Of a stretch of 64,000 nucleotides of DNA, positions 32,364 to 44,300 are shown piece by piece. The DNA is from Dipteris shenzhenensis (Eukaryota; Polypodiophyta; Polypodiopsida; Gleicheniales): assembly GCA_047967505.1 (NCBI GenBank), contig CM106538.1, one strand, 5' to 3'. Numbering within the stretch: the stretch's first letter is position 1; every line of letters starts with the position of its first letter. The notes beneath the pieces were generated by a model. It had not been told where the DNA came from and did not search any database. It saw only the letters and a list, made by a program, of their open reading frames with translations. The position numbers were made by a program, and so were the translations under genes.

Positions 32364-34967
32364 GGTTTGACTTGACATTGACATGAAACAAAACCATTCA
32401 AAACATCAAAATTAATTGCACCACTATTAATTGGAAAATGTCAAAATCCACAATTGTTCCACCCCACATTGTTTACAATCTTCAATATTGCAGGAGGCAT
32501 AAAAGTGGCACTATGCAATCCAAACAACTACTTATTGAATGGGTGAAAAAATACATCTTTAGTCAAAATAGCTTAGTTGAAATCTATTATAACTACTTTG
32601 GAAGGCGCATTGATAGAGGTGATCTTGAAGAATCTATTGGTGGGGGTAAGGCTTTGCAACCACCATGCCCATTTGTTCAATTGCTTGAAGACAATACTCA
32701 CTTGCTAAAGTCATATCACTTTTAATAAGGGTGTGGAAGGGTGCTTTTTGAAAAACATGTATGGTTGTATAACAGGATTCATTCCTACAAAACTTGAAGT
32801 TGTCTAGACTTTTCAATGTAACAATGTATTGACCATGTAATCTTCCATAATATTTCCAAGATCTGAAATTTATTCCAATTTGGTTGTATGATGAGCATGG
32901 AATATAGCTGAAAATATATTTACATTTATTTTTTGAAGTCATTGTAGTTTATTATTTCACCTTCTTACTTTGGAATTCTGAGTAATGGAGACTATACCAA
33001 TTTATTCAAAATTTATACTAGACAAAGGATTTAGTGATTCATATCTTGAAAACAAGTGTTTGTTTTATGCATTTCTTATATGATGCAATATCATATTAAG
33101 TCAGATGCACTTAGGAGAAGTATTGTTGCATCTTTTGGTAGTATGATTGTTGAAAATGCTTTGTTTTTTATAAACCAACAAGATGGACTATAAATGGTGT
33201 TGATGGGTTTTTTATGACTATGTTTATATACAATAACAAAGACATTGTGTGGCCAAAATTTTGAAAAGAAACAATAGGAATGCAAACAACCACAAAAAAC
33301 ACAAATGGCTTCAAGGTGTTTACGTACATAGAATTTGGACAACAATATTTCATACTACAAAATAAGTGCATGTAGGACCATCAAAATTCAATATTTTAAC
33401 ATGTCAACAATTTCCAATCCAACCTACGGTTGTAGTTAGAACAAACCATGGAGCACAAGGACTGACTACAGAACCTATATATATATATATGCATGAGCAT
33501 CTTCAACACACAATAAATCATGGAGAATGTGGAACATTAGTTAGATGCAAATATCTAAGATTGGGCATTCATGGGCTGAGATACTAGTGAAGTGACTTGT
33601 GTTGATTGCTTCATTTGTGAGAGGTCTATCAGGGATGAAAGTACCTCGATGAGAGTTTTGAGCTCTAAGAGATGGTAATGTGAAGGCTTGTCTTGTTAGG
33701 TATTTGAAGAAGAATAGATAAGTGCTTGGGATTTGGGGGAGGGACTTGGCACTTTGCAAGGTTTTTTTCTATGAGTTTTGCAAGCTTTCAACCCTTTAAA
33801 TAGGTAGTTGCTAGCTATACATTCATCGAATGTAGTCTACCCTTGCTCATTCTTTAGCTCTTTAGCTCAACAAATAGTAGGATTTCATTAATGTTTGTCA
33901 TGAGTCCCCAATAATTATTTCCAAATCAAGGTAGAAAATGTCAAAAGCAATAACTTGCACAAACAAATTCTAAAGCAATGCTCTCTCAAGACCAAAAAAT
34001 TTATTGATGTCCAAACATTTGAAAGGAGACTCAAAACACAAACAAAATTTTCATATTTTTAGAGCCAAGAGCTTCCATAAATGTGATGTCAAACTCCTGA
34101 AATTTCACATTTGCAACGTTTCCTATCACTTGAACAAAAAGTTGCTAAAAACAGTAAAATGGATCAAACTATCTCCATCCCAAAAAACTGATCCACCAAC
34201 TTCCTAGCACAATAGGTCAAACAACCTTGTGATTTCTAGAATGAGACCAAATCTAGAAGAGTTTCGTCCAAGAGAGTTGTGGTTGTAAGGAAGGAGGAGT
34301 GGTTTTAGATTTTCTTGCTGGGGTGGGTGGGACCATCAATGCAGGAGCGAAGGTTGGGGTCCATGTCATGGGAGTGGATTATGATCCAAAAGTTGTGAAG
34401 TGGATCTTGATACATAGAGGTGGGTCATTCGAGTTTACATAGTCCAATGTTATGCTTTAATTTTGAATTTTGAAGACTTGTGTTTAGAAAAGACAATGAA
34501 TCTTACTTTGTGGGTACTCAATTGGTTTGATTTTCAAAATTTATAAAACATGTAGTGGTGCAAGGTTAAGCAAAGAATTCTACATCCACACCTCATATGG
34601 TTCCAGACTTTGGAGAACCCATTGAGGACGTTAACTTCTGGTAAGACATAGAAAATGTACTCTTTGGGATATTTTTGTGATCTCTAAGAAGGGAGTTACT
34701 ACAAAATGATAGTTATAGTAGTGGCTTGCCTTGTTATGCAAAGAGCATGGCTAGGCACATGGAGGTTCATGGTGGGCAATATGACATGAAGCAAAAACTA
34801 AGAAGAGAATAAATTTTTGCATCTATGTGGATGACATTGCTTCGGAGGACTAAAACCCTGTTGTCTCTATGCCAACATGGACTTAGGTAGTACAGAATGT
34901 GTGTAGAGTAGCGGCAAAGCTCCGCTTGTACTTGCATAAGGCTAGGAATAATCCCTCTTAGAAATCC
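32364..34967. other. 2.6 kb without recognisable gene
   Basis: AT-rich sequence with short unrecognised ORFs on both strands, a (TA)n run at 33477-33490 and no domain motif I can name. Probably old decayed transposon sequence or unique non-coding DNA. Confidence 0.5.
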
Positions 34968-35135
34968 AACTTGCATGTTGTACATGCAAGTTCTACATAC
35001 GATTCCTACATGCAACATGCGAATTCTACATGCATGCTCTACATGCAACTCCTACATCCATGTTCTATATGCAACTCCTACATGCAACTCCTACATGCAA
35101 GTGCTACATGTGAGTTCTACATGCAACTCCTACTT
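34968..35135. repeat. 13-bp tandem repeat 'ctacatgcaactc'
   Basis: About twelve units of 13 bp, perfect or nearly so in 35060-35132 and more diverged to the left. ORFs crossing it encode repeated Met/His/Cys/Tyr strings and are not genes. Confidence 0.85.
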
Positions 35136-37976
35136 TGGTCTATAAACGAAAGTGAGGAAACCAGATGATCCCTCTTAGGCTCAAGAAAGTGGGTTAACCC
35201 CTAAGGACCCTTGCAGGGCCAAAAAATACACAATAGATCAAATTGTATGCACTACATCTTGTTTCTTATGGTGGGTTCTGGAGAGAAACTAGATGGTTGC
35301 TTTCACCATCGTCAAGGGCCGCGATACCATAGAATGTAATGAGCACCGTACAATTTGACGCTTTTCCTTCATGGAAGTCACCATTCGCACGCTCTCACGT
35401 CTACATCAATCCTAGATCTGCATTGGCAGCAGCTGGAAGATGACTCACGCGTCACTTTAGACCTTGGAAGATGGCTAGGAATCCAACAAAGCTGACATGT
35501 CGACTAGAAAATTGCCGCATTCTACAAGCCATGAAAAGATAGCTTGTCACCTTTTCTTGCAAAGGAAACGGCTGGCGACTAATGCTTCTGGTCATTTTCT
35601 TTTGGAAGAAAAGGCTTCTGTGGTCCTTCCACTAAGATCTTCACGTCCTATTTACACTAGGCTACCTAAAGAGATGTTTGGGTTTTCTCACATTTCCTTG
35701 AGCCACATGTCATGAATAGAGGCCATTGATGTAAATTGATCTAAACGGTTGATGTTGGCCAAAGCTTTTCACATGAGCTTTTTATGTTATGCTTTTGCAA
35801 GCACAAGAATCACAACAAAATGGCTTTTGACAGAAGATTTTCAAGTCAGCTTGTGCTTATATATGCGTAAGATGTCTATGTTGTCCCCAATCTTTGCCAA
35901 GTTGGGATTGCTTGGGAGTTTTGTGTGCAAATAGCCCTTCTTCGCGCAGCCAGCCTTTAGTGCTACTCAACAAATTCATCCAGGTAATTTCTATTCTTTG
36001 AGCGTTCAATAGGTTCCTATTTTTTTATTTTGTTTGAGTAAGCATGGATTCGAGGAGCGATACAAGAATCACCATACCATGTAGTTTTGCTGGCCTGCCC
36101 AAGATTTGTTTTCATGTGTTGTAAATTGAGAAAGCAACTATCTTTGATCATCAAAACAGGCGGCCTTGAGGTGGTCATCCTGAGGCACTTGGCCGCCATA
36201 GCTAAGCTTCGACAGAGCTTGCATGATCATCAAAAGCTATGCAAGATTATGACTTTTGAGTCCAATGTTACCATGACTTACTGCCGCTGGCAACCTAATC
36301 TTCCTTATCATGAAGATGATGAGGATGATCCTCTCGAGTTCTTGTACAACTATACGCTTTGGCCCCTTGCCTTCCCTTGCTTCCGGACTCTCTTATCTAC
36401 AGCGCCTCCGTTTGAAAGCCCTTGGATTTTCCTGTTAAAACAAACAAGAGACCTGAGTGACTAGCACGACCGAGTACCCTATAGCTTATTTGTGCAAAAT
36501 CATTTAGTCATCGCAGAACCTACGTGAACACTATGTATTACCATCGAGCAGGGGATTGAAGACAAAGATGCAATCAAACTGTAGAGTAATGGGACTTTAT
36601 CACCATCAGCCCAGTAGCTATCTTCAATCAAAAGAGACGAATTAGTAGGTTTGCGTTAAATACCATTGGATATCATGTGTTGATCGCTCGCTATGACATA
36701 GAGCTCAGAAAGGCACTTAGAAAGATCCCTGGCTATGGCATGCTATTTAGTAGTGCGATACTATGCGTTTGCTCGCTCAACCACCACTTCATTGTTGGTA
36801 TTGTTCTCTGAACGAGGTACTACGGGACAAAGACCAGAATTAGCAAGCTTGCCGCACATAGTCACCCAATTATGTGTATTCCTGCCACACCGATCAACTA
36901 AATCCTTATTATAGCTGAACACCCCCTCTCGTTCTGCATCACAAGAGTCCACCTCAGTTTCAAACCGGACAGTGTTTTAGAGCAGATTTCATAGAGTGTC
37001 ACTTTTCAATAGACAGATGACCGCGAAAAGCTGTTGCGAAGAGATCATGGATCCTGATGTTATACACAGCTTCATGGCTCCCTGTCATGAGCAAATCTAT
37101 TTATAGGGCTATTGTAATTTGTAGCTTACTCATTGCATCTCTTACTACATCAACGGCATAATGTCATTCATTCATTTTCTCCCAATGACACTCCTCAAGT
37201 TTGGAAACATCTCGAAGCCTCCTTGTCATTTCTATTTTCCATCGACTCTCTATCAGCTTCATTCGTACTCTTGGAAACTTGGCTGTAGATGCAACATGCA
37301 TCTAAAGTATTGAAGCACACTACTCCAACACTCTAGAAATCACCTCTTTGGAATTCTGAAACCAAACATAGAAGTATGCCATGTTGTTTGAAAGAAGCTT
37401 GTCGAATCCCCCATGCAAAACATCCAAGGCATTGCCTTGGTTTGGCCTAACAACAAGTAGCTCATTGCAGCTCATCCAAAGCTGGCTTGCGAAGATCAAT
37501 TAGGGACTTCATTACTTCCACTACTAGATTGGGAACACTTTACTACCGCGAGTCCCATAGCATAGATATACTGTTAATACAAAGACAACATACCAGATCA
37601 GTGAGTAAACTTTCATTTTTCTTGCATGTACAAATTATTTATATTTATGTAACTGAACGATGAACTGAAAACAATAGATTTTGAGCTAAGATTTTTTTAC
37701 TTGTAAACCAAATAATAAACGTTTTGTCAAAAATGTTGTTTTAGATTCCGACACTACATGTAGCAATTCATAAATGAAATTTTGATACAAGCTAGATTAG
37801 TAATTTGTTGTTGAGTAATATTGTATTTTGATATTGTTTCTAATTCGGATGTTTTTTTACACCTTTTCAAAAAGTAAAGGAGACTTACGTACTTGGTGTG
37901 TACAAGACACTTGAAATACAAATACCCTCATTGAGATTTAGGTAATATGTGACTCTCTTAAATATTCTCAGATTCT
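35136..37976. other. 2.8 kb upstream of the malate dehydrogenase gene, no gene recognised
   Basis: The longest frames are 35497-35715 (72 aa) and 36087-36464 (125 aa) on +. Neither has a domain I recognise, and neither has supporting structure such as a clear leader. The gene's promoter should lie in the right part of this stretch; no confident TATA box was picked. Confidence 0.45.
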
Positions 37977-38064
37977 ACTTATTATGAATTTCTCTCTGCA
38001 TTGTGCCTTTCCCCTTAGGCACTTATCATGAATCTCTCTCTTCATTGTGCCTCTGCCCTTAGTA
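37977..38064 (+). repeat. 44-bp tandem duplication upstream of malate dehydrogenase
   Basis: Two copies of a segment with 'atgaat', 'tctctct', 'cattgtgcct' and 'ccttag' lie at 37977-38020 and 38021-38064, differing at about eight positions. Each carries an ATG. They are in the likely promoter or 5' leader of the gene. Confidence 0.75.
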
Positions 38065-38078
38065 ACGCTCAAAAAACC

Positions 38079-38137
38079 AGAAGAAGAAGAAGAAGCAGCA
38101 GAAGAGGAGGAGAAGAAGAAGAAGAAAAAGGAGGAGA
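38079..38137 (+). promoter_or_regulatory. Purine-rich 5' leader (GAA/GAG repeat)
   Basis: About 59 bases of GAA, GAG and GCA triplets end directly at the start ATG at 38138. Purine-rich GA leaders are common in plant 5' UTRs. It is likely transcribed, but this is inferred. Confidence 0.55.
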
Positions 38138-38347
38138 ATGCCTTTTGCTGGTATCTTCCGTCGTGCTGCTCCCAAAACACTCCATTACCCCCGTAAGGTC
38201 GCCATCCTCGGTGCTGCCGGTGGTATCGGCCAGCCCTTGGCCCTTCTCATGAAGCTTAACCCTCTTGTCTCTAAACTTTCTCTTTATGATATCGCCGGTA
38301 CCCCTGGCGTCGCGACCGATGTCAGCCATGTCAACACCAGAGCTGAG
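38138..38347 (+). CDS. Malate dehydrogenase exon 1
   Basis: 70 codons from the ATG at 38138, ending NTRAE before the donor GTGAGT at 38348. It holds the presequence, NAD-binding GAAGGIG and [11 protein letters not shown]. The reading frame continues into intron 1, but family alignment and the donor site place the end at 38347. Phase 0. Confidence 0.85.
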
Positions 38348-41300
38348 GTGAGTGGCTTCCTTCGCTGTGCATGGTTCGATTCCCTGTATAAAATGCTGTT
38401 GAACGGTTTTCAAAGCTTATTCCTGCTGCCTGAAATCCGGCTTGCAAGTTATCTTCTGCTGTCTGATTGTTGTTATCTTGCGCGAATAGGCGCACGGATA
38501 ACATCACATTTCTTGGAAAATGCCGTTTCCAGGAAATGGCAATTCTGACGAATTCGAAGCGTTCCCCTTACTGCGGTTTTGATTGGATCTCAGGTTGACG
38601 GGTATGCAGGCGAGGAGGCGTTGGCAAGTGCTTTAGAAGGATCGGATGTTGTTATCATTCCTGCTGGTGTACCTCGCAAGCCAGGCATGTCTAGGGATGA
38701 TCTATTCAACACGAATGCAGCCATCGTCAGATCTCTATGTACAGCCATTGCGAAATATTGCCCGGAAGTAAGAATTTCCGATGCAGTGATATTCCCTTCC
38801 ATGCGCAGCTTTCAGTGTGAGAGCCACTTTGTTGTCTCCATATTGGAATGCGATTTTGTGTGGTATGTGCTCACAAAAAACAAGGTGGCAAAACCACATT
38901 GTCCTTCTTTAAAAGAATAACAAGTGAAAGAAATGAATGACTTTTGTCATTCATAAGGCCTGCCCAAAATGTAAAACAAAGGACGTAGTGAATGGAGAGA
39001 GAGACTGAATGACAATAAAAATTAGGGGCCCTAAGTCTGTCAAGCTCGTCTCAAAGCCATTAGTAACCAATCAAAGCATCACACCTATTTTAGAAGCAAA
39101 TTAATCCTAAAAATTTTGATTTTTTGCTTTACAAAATGAGAACGATTGCTAAAGCTACCCGGAGAGGAGGCAAAAAACAAAAGCAAAAAAGGAAGTACAT
39201 ATATTACGAAGGGTGGTTAGTCCCAAGGAAACTAGTTACAAAAATTGGTCAAAACAGATGGGCAGCCCTTGACCTATGCTGCACGTAGCCAGGACCAGCC
39301 CCTATCCTACCCGGATACGAGCTTACATTCCACCAACATGAGAGTCGGACTAATGATCTGATCCTTTTCAAAGATAATCTTACTAAAATCCCTAAGGCAA
39401 TTCTTGACAACCCTAATGATAGCTGCTTTCCTCAACCCAACACCTATCTTACGACGAAAGACTGCTATTTCTCACTTCCCAGATAGAGATCAGCACCGAT
39501 CCCGTAACCAACAGAAGTGAAGTCTTTACTTGACGTTTACGAACCCATTTCTTTACTTGTAGGGCAGAGGCAACTGGGGTTGAAGGAGAGTCCCTAGAAC
39601 CAGTTAGCTCAATAAGTTTTCCCTGGTGGACAAACTGGATAGTATGGCTGTGAAAATTGATTGATGGATCATAGTCGTAGAGCCACTGTTGTCCAAGTAT
39701 GACATCGTACCGAGAAAGAGGCATGATGTCGAAGTTTAACTTGTCCGTATAATGTTGGATGCGAAAAGACAAGTTTTTGATCTTGGTGTTGCACAAGAAG
39801 GTAGTTTCATTTGCGAGTTCAATCTAATAGTCCATGAGACTAGGACTGGTGGTCAACCGAAGTTTGTCGACCATAGAACTAGCTAGGAAGTTATGAGAGG
39901 AGCCACTGTGGATGAGGATAGTGACCGTGGTTCCACGAATTGATCCTTGAACACAAAGTACTTGAGTGGCCAGGGAAGGTTCGGGGTTGCTGGCAAGGCT
40001 CAAGTGGATGGTATTTGCCATTCAAACAACTTTGCCTTTCTTGTCTTGTGCTGGGGTAGCATCTTCTGTCTGGGAAGTGCTAGGTTCCATATTGGAATTT
40101 TGCTTTAGTCGCTTGGGACAATCGAACCATCTATGGTCGCCTGTACAGATGGTACAAAGTTCTTTTGTGCTGGAGTTGTTCTTCTTGTCAGTGGCCGCAC
40201 CTTTATGTTGGGGATGTCGGTGATGACTTTGTGAAGAAGAAGAGGCGCGATCCTTGAAGGAGTGCTTCTGTTGGAATCCAGCATACGATTTCTGAGACTT
40301 CTAGGGATCTTGAGACTGTCGCTGACCTTGATTACCCGAGTTTTTTCGAAACTTGAGGTTATCTTGAGGGCGAGCACCTTTAGCCATAGTAGAGTTCTGT
40401 GTGCGATTAGCACTCTGCTTCCCTATGTTTTGGAAATCTGTAATGCGCTCTGCGTAAGCAATAGCGCCAGCTGTGGTGGTGATGTTTGCTTTAAGGACAT
40501 CAATGCGTAACGAGGGATTTAGGCCGAGATGAAAGCATGAAGGCGATCATCCTCAGTTAAACCATCAATCTCCAGCACCAATGTGGTGAACTGAGAGATG
40601 TAGGAAGACAGGGAGCCTGTTTGCTCCAAATGTCGGAGTTTTGAACGTGCTTGGAAGTCCGCATTGGCAAGTATGAACTGCTTACAGAGCACGTGTTCAA
40701 AACGTTCCCAGGTTAACACACTTTTGCCGTTCTTTAAGCGTCTTTGCCACCATAGAAAAGCTGTATCCTTGAGGAGGGAGGCTGCCAAGGCGATCTTTTT
40801 GCCTTTAGTGAGGTCAACAGTATCAAAATACATGCGCAATTTTGCGAGCCATTGGTCAACTGTTCGGCGATTTCGTTGACCAATGTAGGCTTCCGGAAGT
40901 TTGATGTCAAGTCTTTTAGTTTTGGAAGCTTGGAGTAAACGGTAGAGGGCACGGAGTTCAATGTTTTCTACCTCAAGTGGGAATGAATCCGCATAGTCGT
41001 CTGGTTGCGTCACGTCATCCTCTGTATGTGTGATACTGCGAGAATCTTGGAGTTGTTGGACTTTCTGGACCAAGTCGGAGATGCTGTCCTGAAGCTGGGA
41101 AATTTGAAGTTGCAGTAGTGTTTCGCCTTGTACGTTGACTTCAGGGGTCTTTTTTGGACTTGAGTCGCTTATTTTTGGAGAGGCTGCACGCGAGCGTTGC
41201 GACATATCTGAGGTCCCTGTGAGAAAAGCATGAACCTGCGCTCTAGTTTGTACCATTCTTGGAAGAAGATTCGGGCTGCTCCCTGAGGTTGCTCATGTTG

Positions 41301-44300
41301 GAGGGGGCAGGCGAGGCAGGATGGAACCACCCGTGGAAATCTGGTAAAGGAGGTCCTGTCTGAGGTAACACTGGTGATGCCGAAATGGGTGTTACTGCTC
41401 GTGAGAGTACAGGAGTAGGTTGTAGAGTCCACGGATCTGAGAAAGGATAAGGAGCTGTTGTCGGGAGTGGAGGATATCCAGGAGAAGGAGTGCCTTCAGA
41501 GTGTAAATACTGTCTTGGGGAAGGTACAACCTGTATGGGAGGATATCTGGGAGCTGAAGGAGGTGGAGAGTACCCTGGAGATGCCGAAGGTGAGGGGTAA
41601 AACTCTCTCCAAAGATGGACAGCAAACTCTTGAGGAATATCGGGTTCTGGGTATCTTCGTGTCTCGTGGAACACAACCTGGACTGTGCTGAGGAAGTAAT
41701 GTAACTGAGGTGCCTCACGCAAAAGATATAGGATGTGGTCCAAATCACTAGGAGGGCACGTGACACAGAAGACCCAAGATGCCAAAGCTCCGAAATGGGC
41801 TGGTTGTGCAATCTGAACACGATATTGTGTGGTAGATGATGCCTGAGGTGTCCTTGAAAGGACTGGTGAATTACCAGGGGTTTCCATGCTTTAAGGAAGC
41901 GTCTTTCATTTGTTGTAATTTGATAATGACAAGAGAATCCTTAGAAGTAGAATGGAAAGAATCCACCTGGCATTGATTTAATCTGCCAATTTGTTGCATA
42001 GAAAAGGCCTGCAGATTTCTGTCCGGAGGTCCATGTTGCAGTGGGTGGCGAGGAGCAGATCGGGGCCTGGATGGCGAAACAGGTTGATGGCGAAACCAGG
42101 CTGCAGGTCGTCACTGGCGAAACCAGGCTGTCAATGGCGAAACCAGGCTGCAGGCGTCCAAGGCTGATTTGCGACCGAAATGGCAGGCTGACGCTGAATC
42201 TAGTGCTGCAGGCTGGCGAGGCTATCGCTGATCTGGCGCTGCAAGCAGGGAACCAGGGCTGAAAGACTGGCGAGGCTAGGGGCTGCATATGGCGGGGGGA
42301 GCAGGGCAGCGAAATGTTGAGGCTAGGGGCTGGCAGCGAAATGGTGAGGGTAGGGGCTGCGCAGCGAGGCCAACCTGTTTGACGAAAATCTGTATGGGCG
42401 TTGAAAAGGTGCGCCCTTTTTTCGTTTGTGCTGCCTACGTTGGGTAGTTGCCCAAAAAAAAAAAAAAAGGTGGGTTTATTTGACCCTTGGGTAACCTAGG
42501 GTAGACCTAAAGTTTGGGGCTGGGTTTTCCTTTTGAACCCCTCTAGGTACCCTTTTTATAAGTGCTTGGTGCCAAAAGGTGTGCCTATTCGAAGGGGTGT
42601 GTTCCTTGGAATAGGTGCACCTTTTCATGAAAGGGTGTGTCCCTGTTTTTAAAAGGGGTGTCCCCACATGAAGAGGTGTGTCCTTTTTTCCACGATGGGG
42701 TGTGTCCCTTGGGTGAGGAGTCAAAACTCTTTATCAAAAGGTGTGTCCGATGGTGGAAAAGGTGCGTCCCTTGGTTTTGGGACAGCCCAAGCACTTGAAA
42801 AGACACGATTTTTGTCGTGTCCATTCACATCAACTTGTGATGTGTGGGAGATGGAGAGGCCATAGATGACTTTAGGGAGGGTTGGGGCTAAAAATTTTTA
42901 CGCTCATCCTCTCCATCTCTTCCATGCACAATGTGCACGGATATCCTTCTAGCGGAAAAAGATGTATCAGATCGGCGCTAGAAGGTGGGGGGCATTTCCT
43001 ACAGGCAGGAGCGAAATTTGCTCTGATGCCACTGTAAGAAATCCTATGTTTACTATATTTAGAAATGTGCTAAGGAACAGAAAGGAGACTGAAATAGCAG
43101 AGAACAAGGAATAATTGTATTGCTTGAATGTCTGTAGGGTATGTGTTGTGTGTCATCCATACAATTGGGCCTCTCTTATATAGAGAGTGAAGAGTCACAC
43201 ATGAAAAGGTGTGTACTCCAAAGTGTATGTGCATGAAGAGGTGTGTACCCCTTGTGAAGGGTGTGACCCTTGATGAGAGGGTACATTACAATAGAAATGT
43301 CTCTTCAATAGAATGTCTCTTGTGAAGGGTTGTGCCTCATAGGAAGTGTCCCGTCGAGAGGGCATAGGGTTGTGTGTAAACTACTCGGTGCTTTCTATCA
43401 ATTCAAACAACGGATTTTGCAGAGGCATTTGAATGAGATGATTGCGAGTTGCCAAACACATATACTTGAACTTAAGAGTTTGCAATTAAGCTGGAATTAA
43501 GACTTATACAGCTTAAACACAAAGTGACATCATTGGAGAATGCAATATGATTGAGGGGCCAAGACGGGCCCCCCCTCTTATCCAGGCTCACTTTATTCTT
43601 GAAAATGGAGATACAAGACCAAGGTGCAATGCACCTTCCAAACTGATGAACTCAGTGAAAACCTAGGACCTAGATATAAGACTCAAGAGCATATGTACAA
43701 GGTAGACAACAAAGAGGAGGACTCCAAGCTCAGGTTTCAGCTCTTGGCTTGCCCAATCTACAAGGAAGAAGCCTGCAACAATCACCACTTACATCCAACA
43801 TTAGAGACAAACACTAGTTTCTAGAAAGATAGTAGAAACAACATGAAATAGTGCTGTAAATGAGATAAACTTGACAATACAGGCTCCCTTCGTGACTTGG
43901 CCCTTTTGTAGATGAAGTCCTTGATGCCTCTGAAGCTACCTTGGGTGAGGAGAGTGTGGAAATGGGGCTGGAATGAGAACAGCTTAGAAAAACAGCCTGT
44001 AGGCTAGAGAGAGAAAGCTTTTATGGAGTGATAGCTGTAGAGAGAGAGTGCCTATGCTGATCCCAAGGGAGGAGATGTAAGAGAGGAGCTGCTGCTGTTC
44101 TAGAGGTGCACAGAAAGGCAGATTTCTGCAAGGGAAATGGGCTGGAACAGTAGAGAGAGAAATTCTGCAGTAGAGAGAGAGAGACTGCAGCAGGAGAGAG
44201 AAAGGGGCTGTGGCTGCTCCAGGCTAGGTGAAGGAGAGAGGATGCTGCTGCTGTTCCAGAAGAGCTGAGAGGGGGCAGATTTTTGGAGAGGAGGGGCTGG

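Larger units (their letters stand above)
39449..43374 (-). mobile_element. Gypsy remnant: 5' LTR, extra ORF, gag, protease; pol lost
   Basis: On the minus strand, the LTR start TGTAAGAAATCC (43033 on +) is preceded by a Met-tRNA-like primer site (43018-43031). A leader of about 1.1 kb with tandem repeats follows, then a 214-aa ORF, gag and protease. RT, RNase H, integrase and the 3' LTR are absent left of 39449. The LTR is interrupted at 43374 by the chromodomain gypsy element. Confidence 0.7.

Noticed and set aside
34968-35135. Possible CRISPR-like array
   Set aside because: Units are contiguous 13-bp repeats without spacers, in a plant nuclear context.
36087-36464. 125-aa ORF upstream of malate dehydrogenase
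   Set aside because: No recognisable domain and no supporting signals; ORFs of this length are expected by chance in this much sequence.
38348-38548. Continuation of exon 1 reading frame (136-aa ORF)
   Set aside because: Similarity to malate dehydrogenase stops at NTRAE where a GTGAGT donor lies; the rest is intron 1 read by chance.
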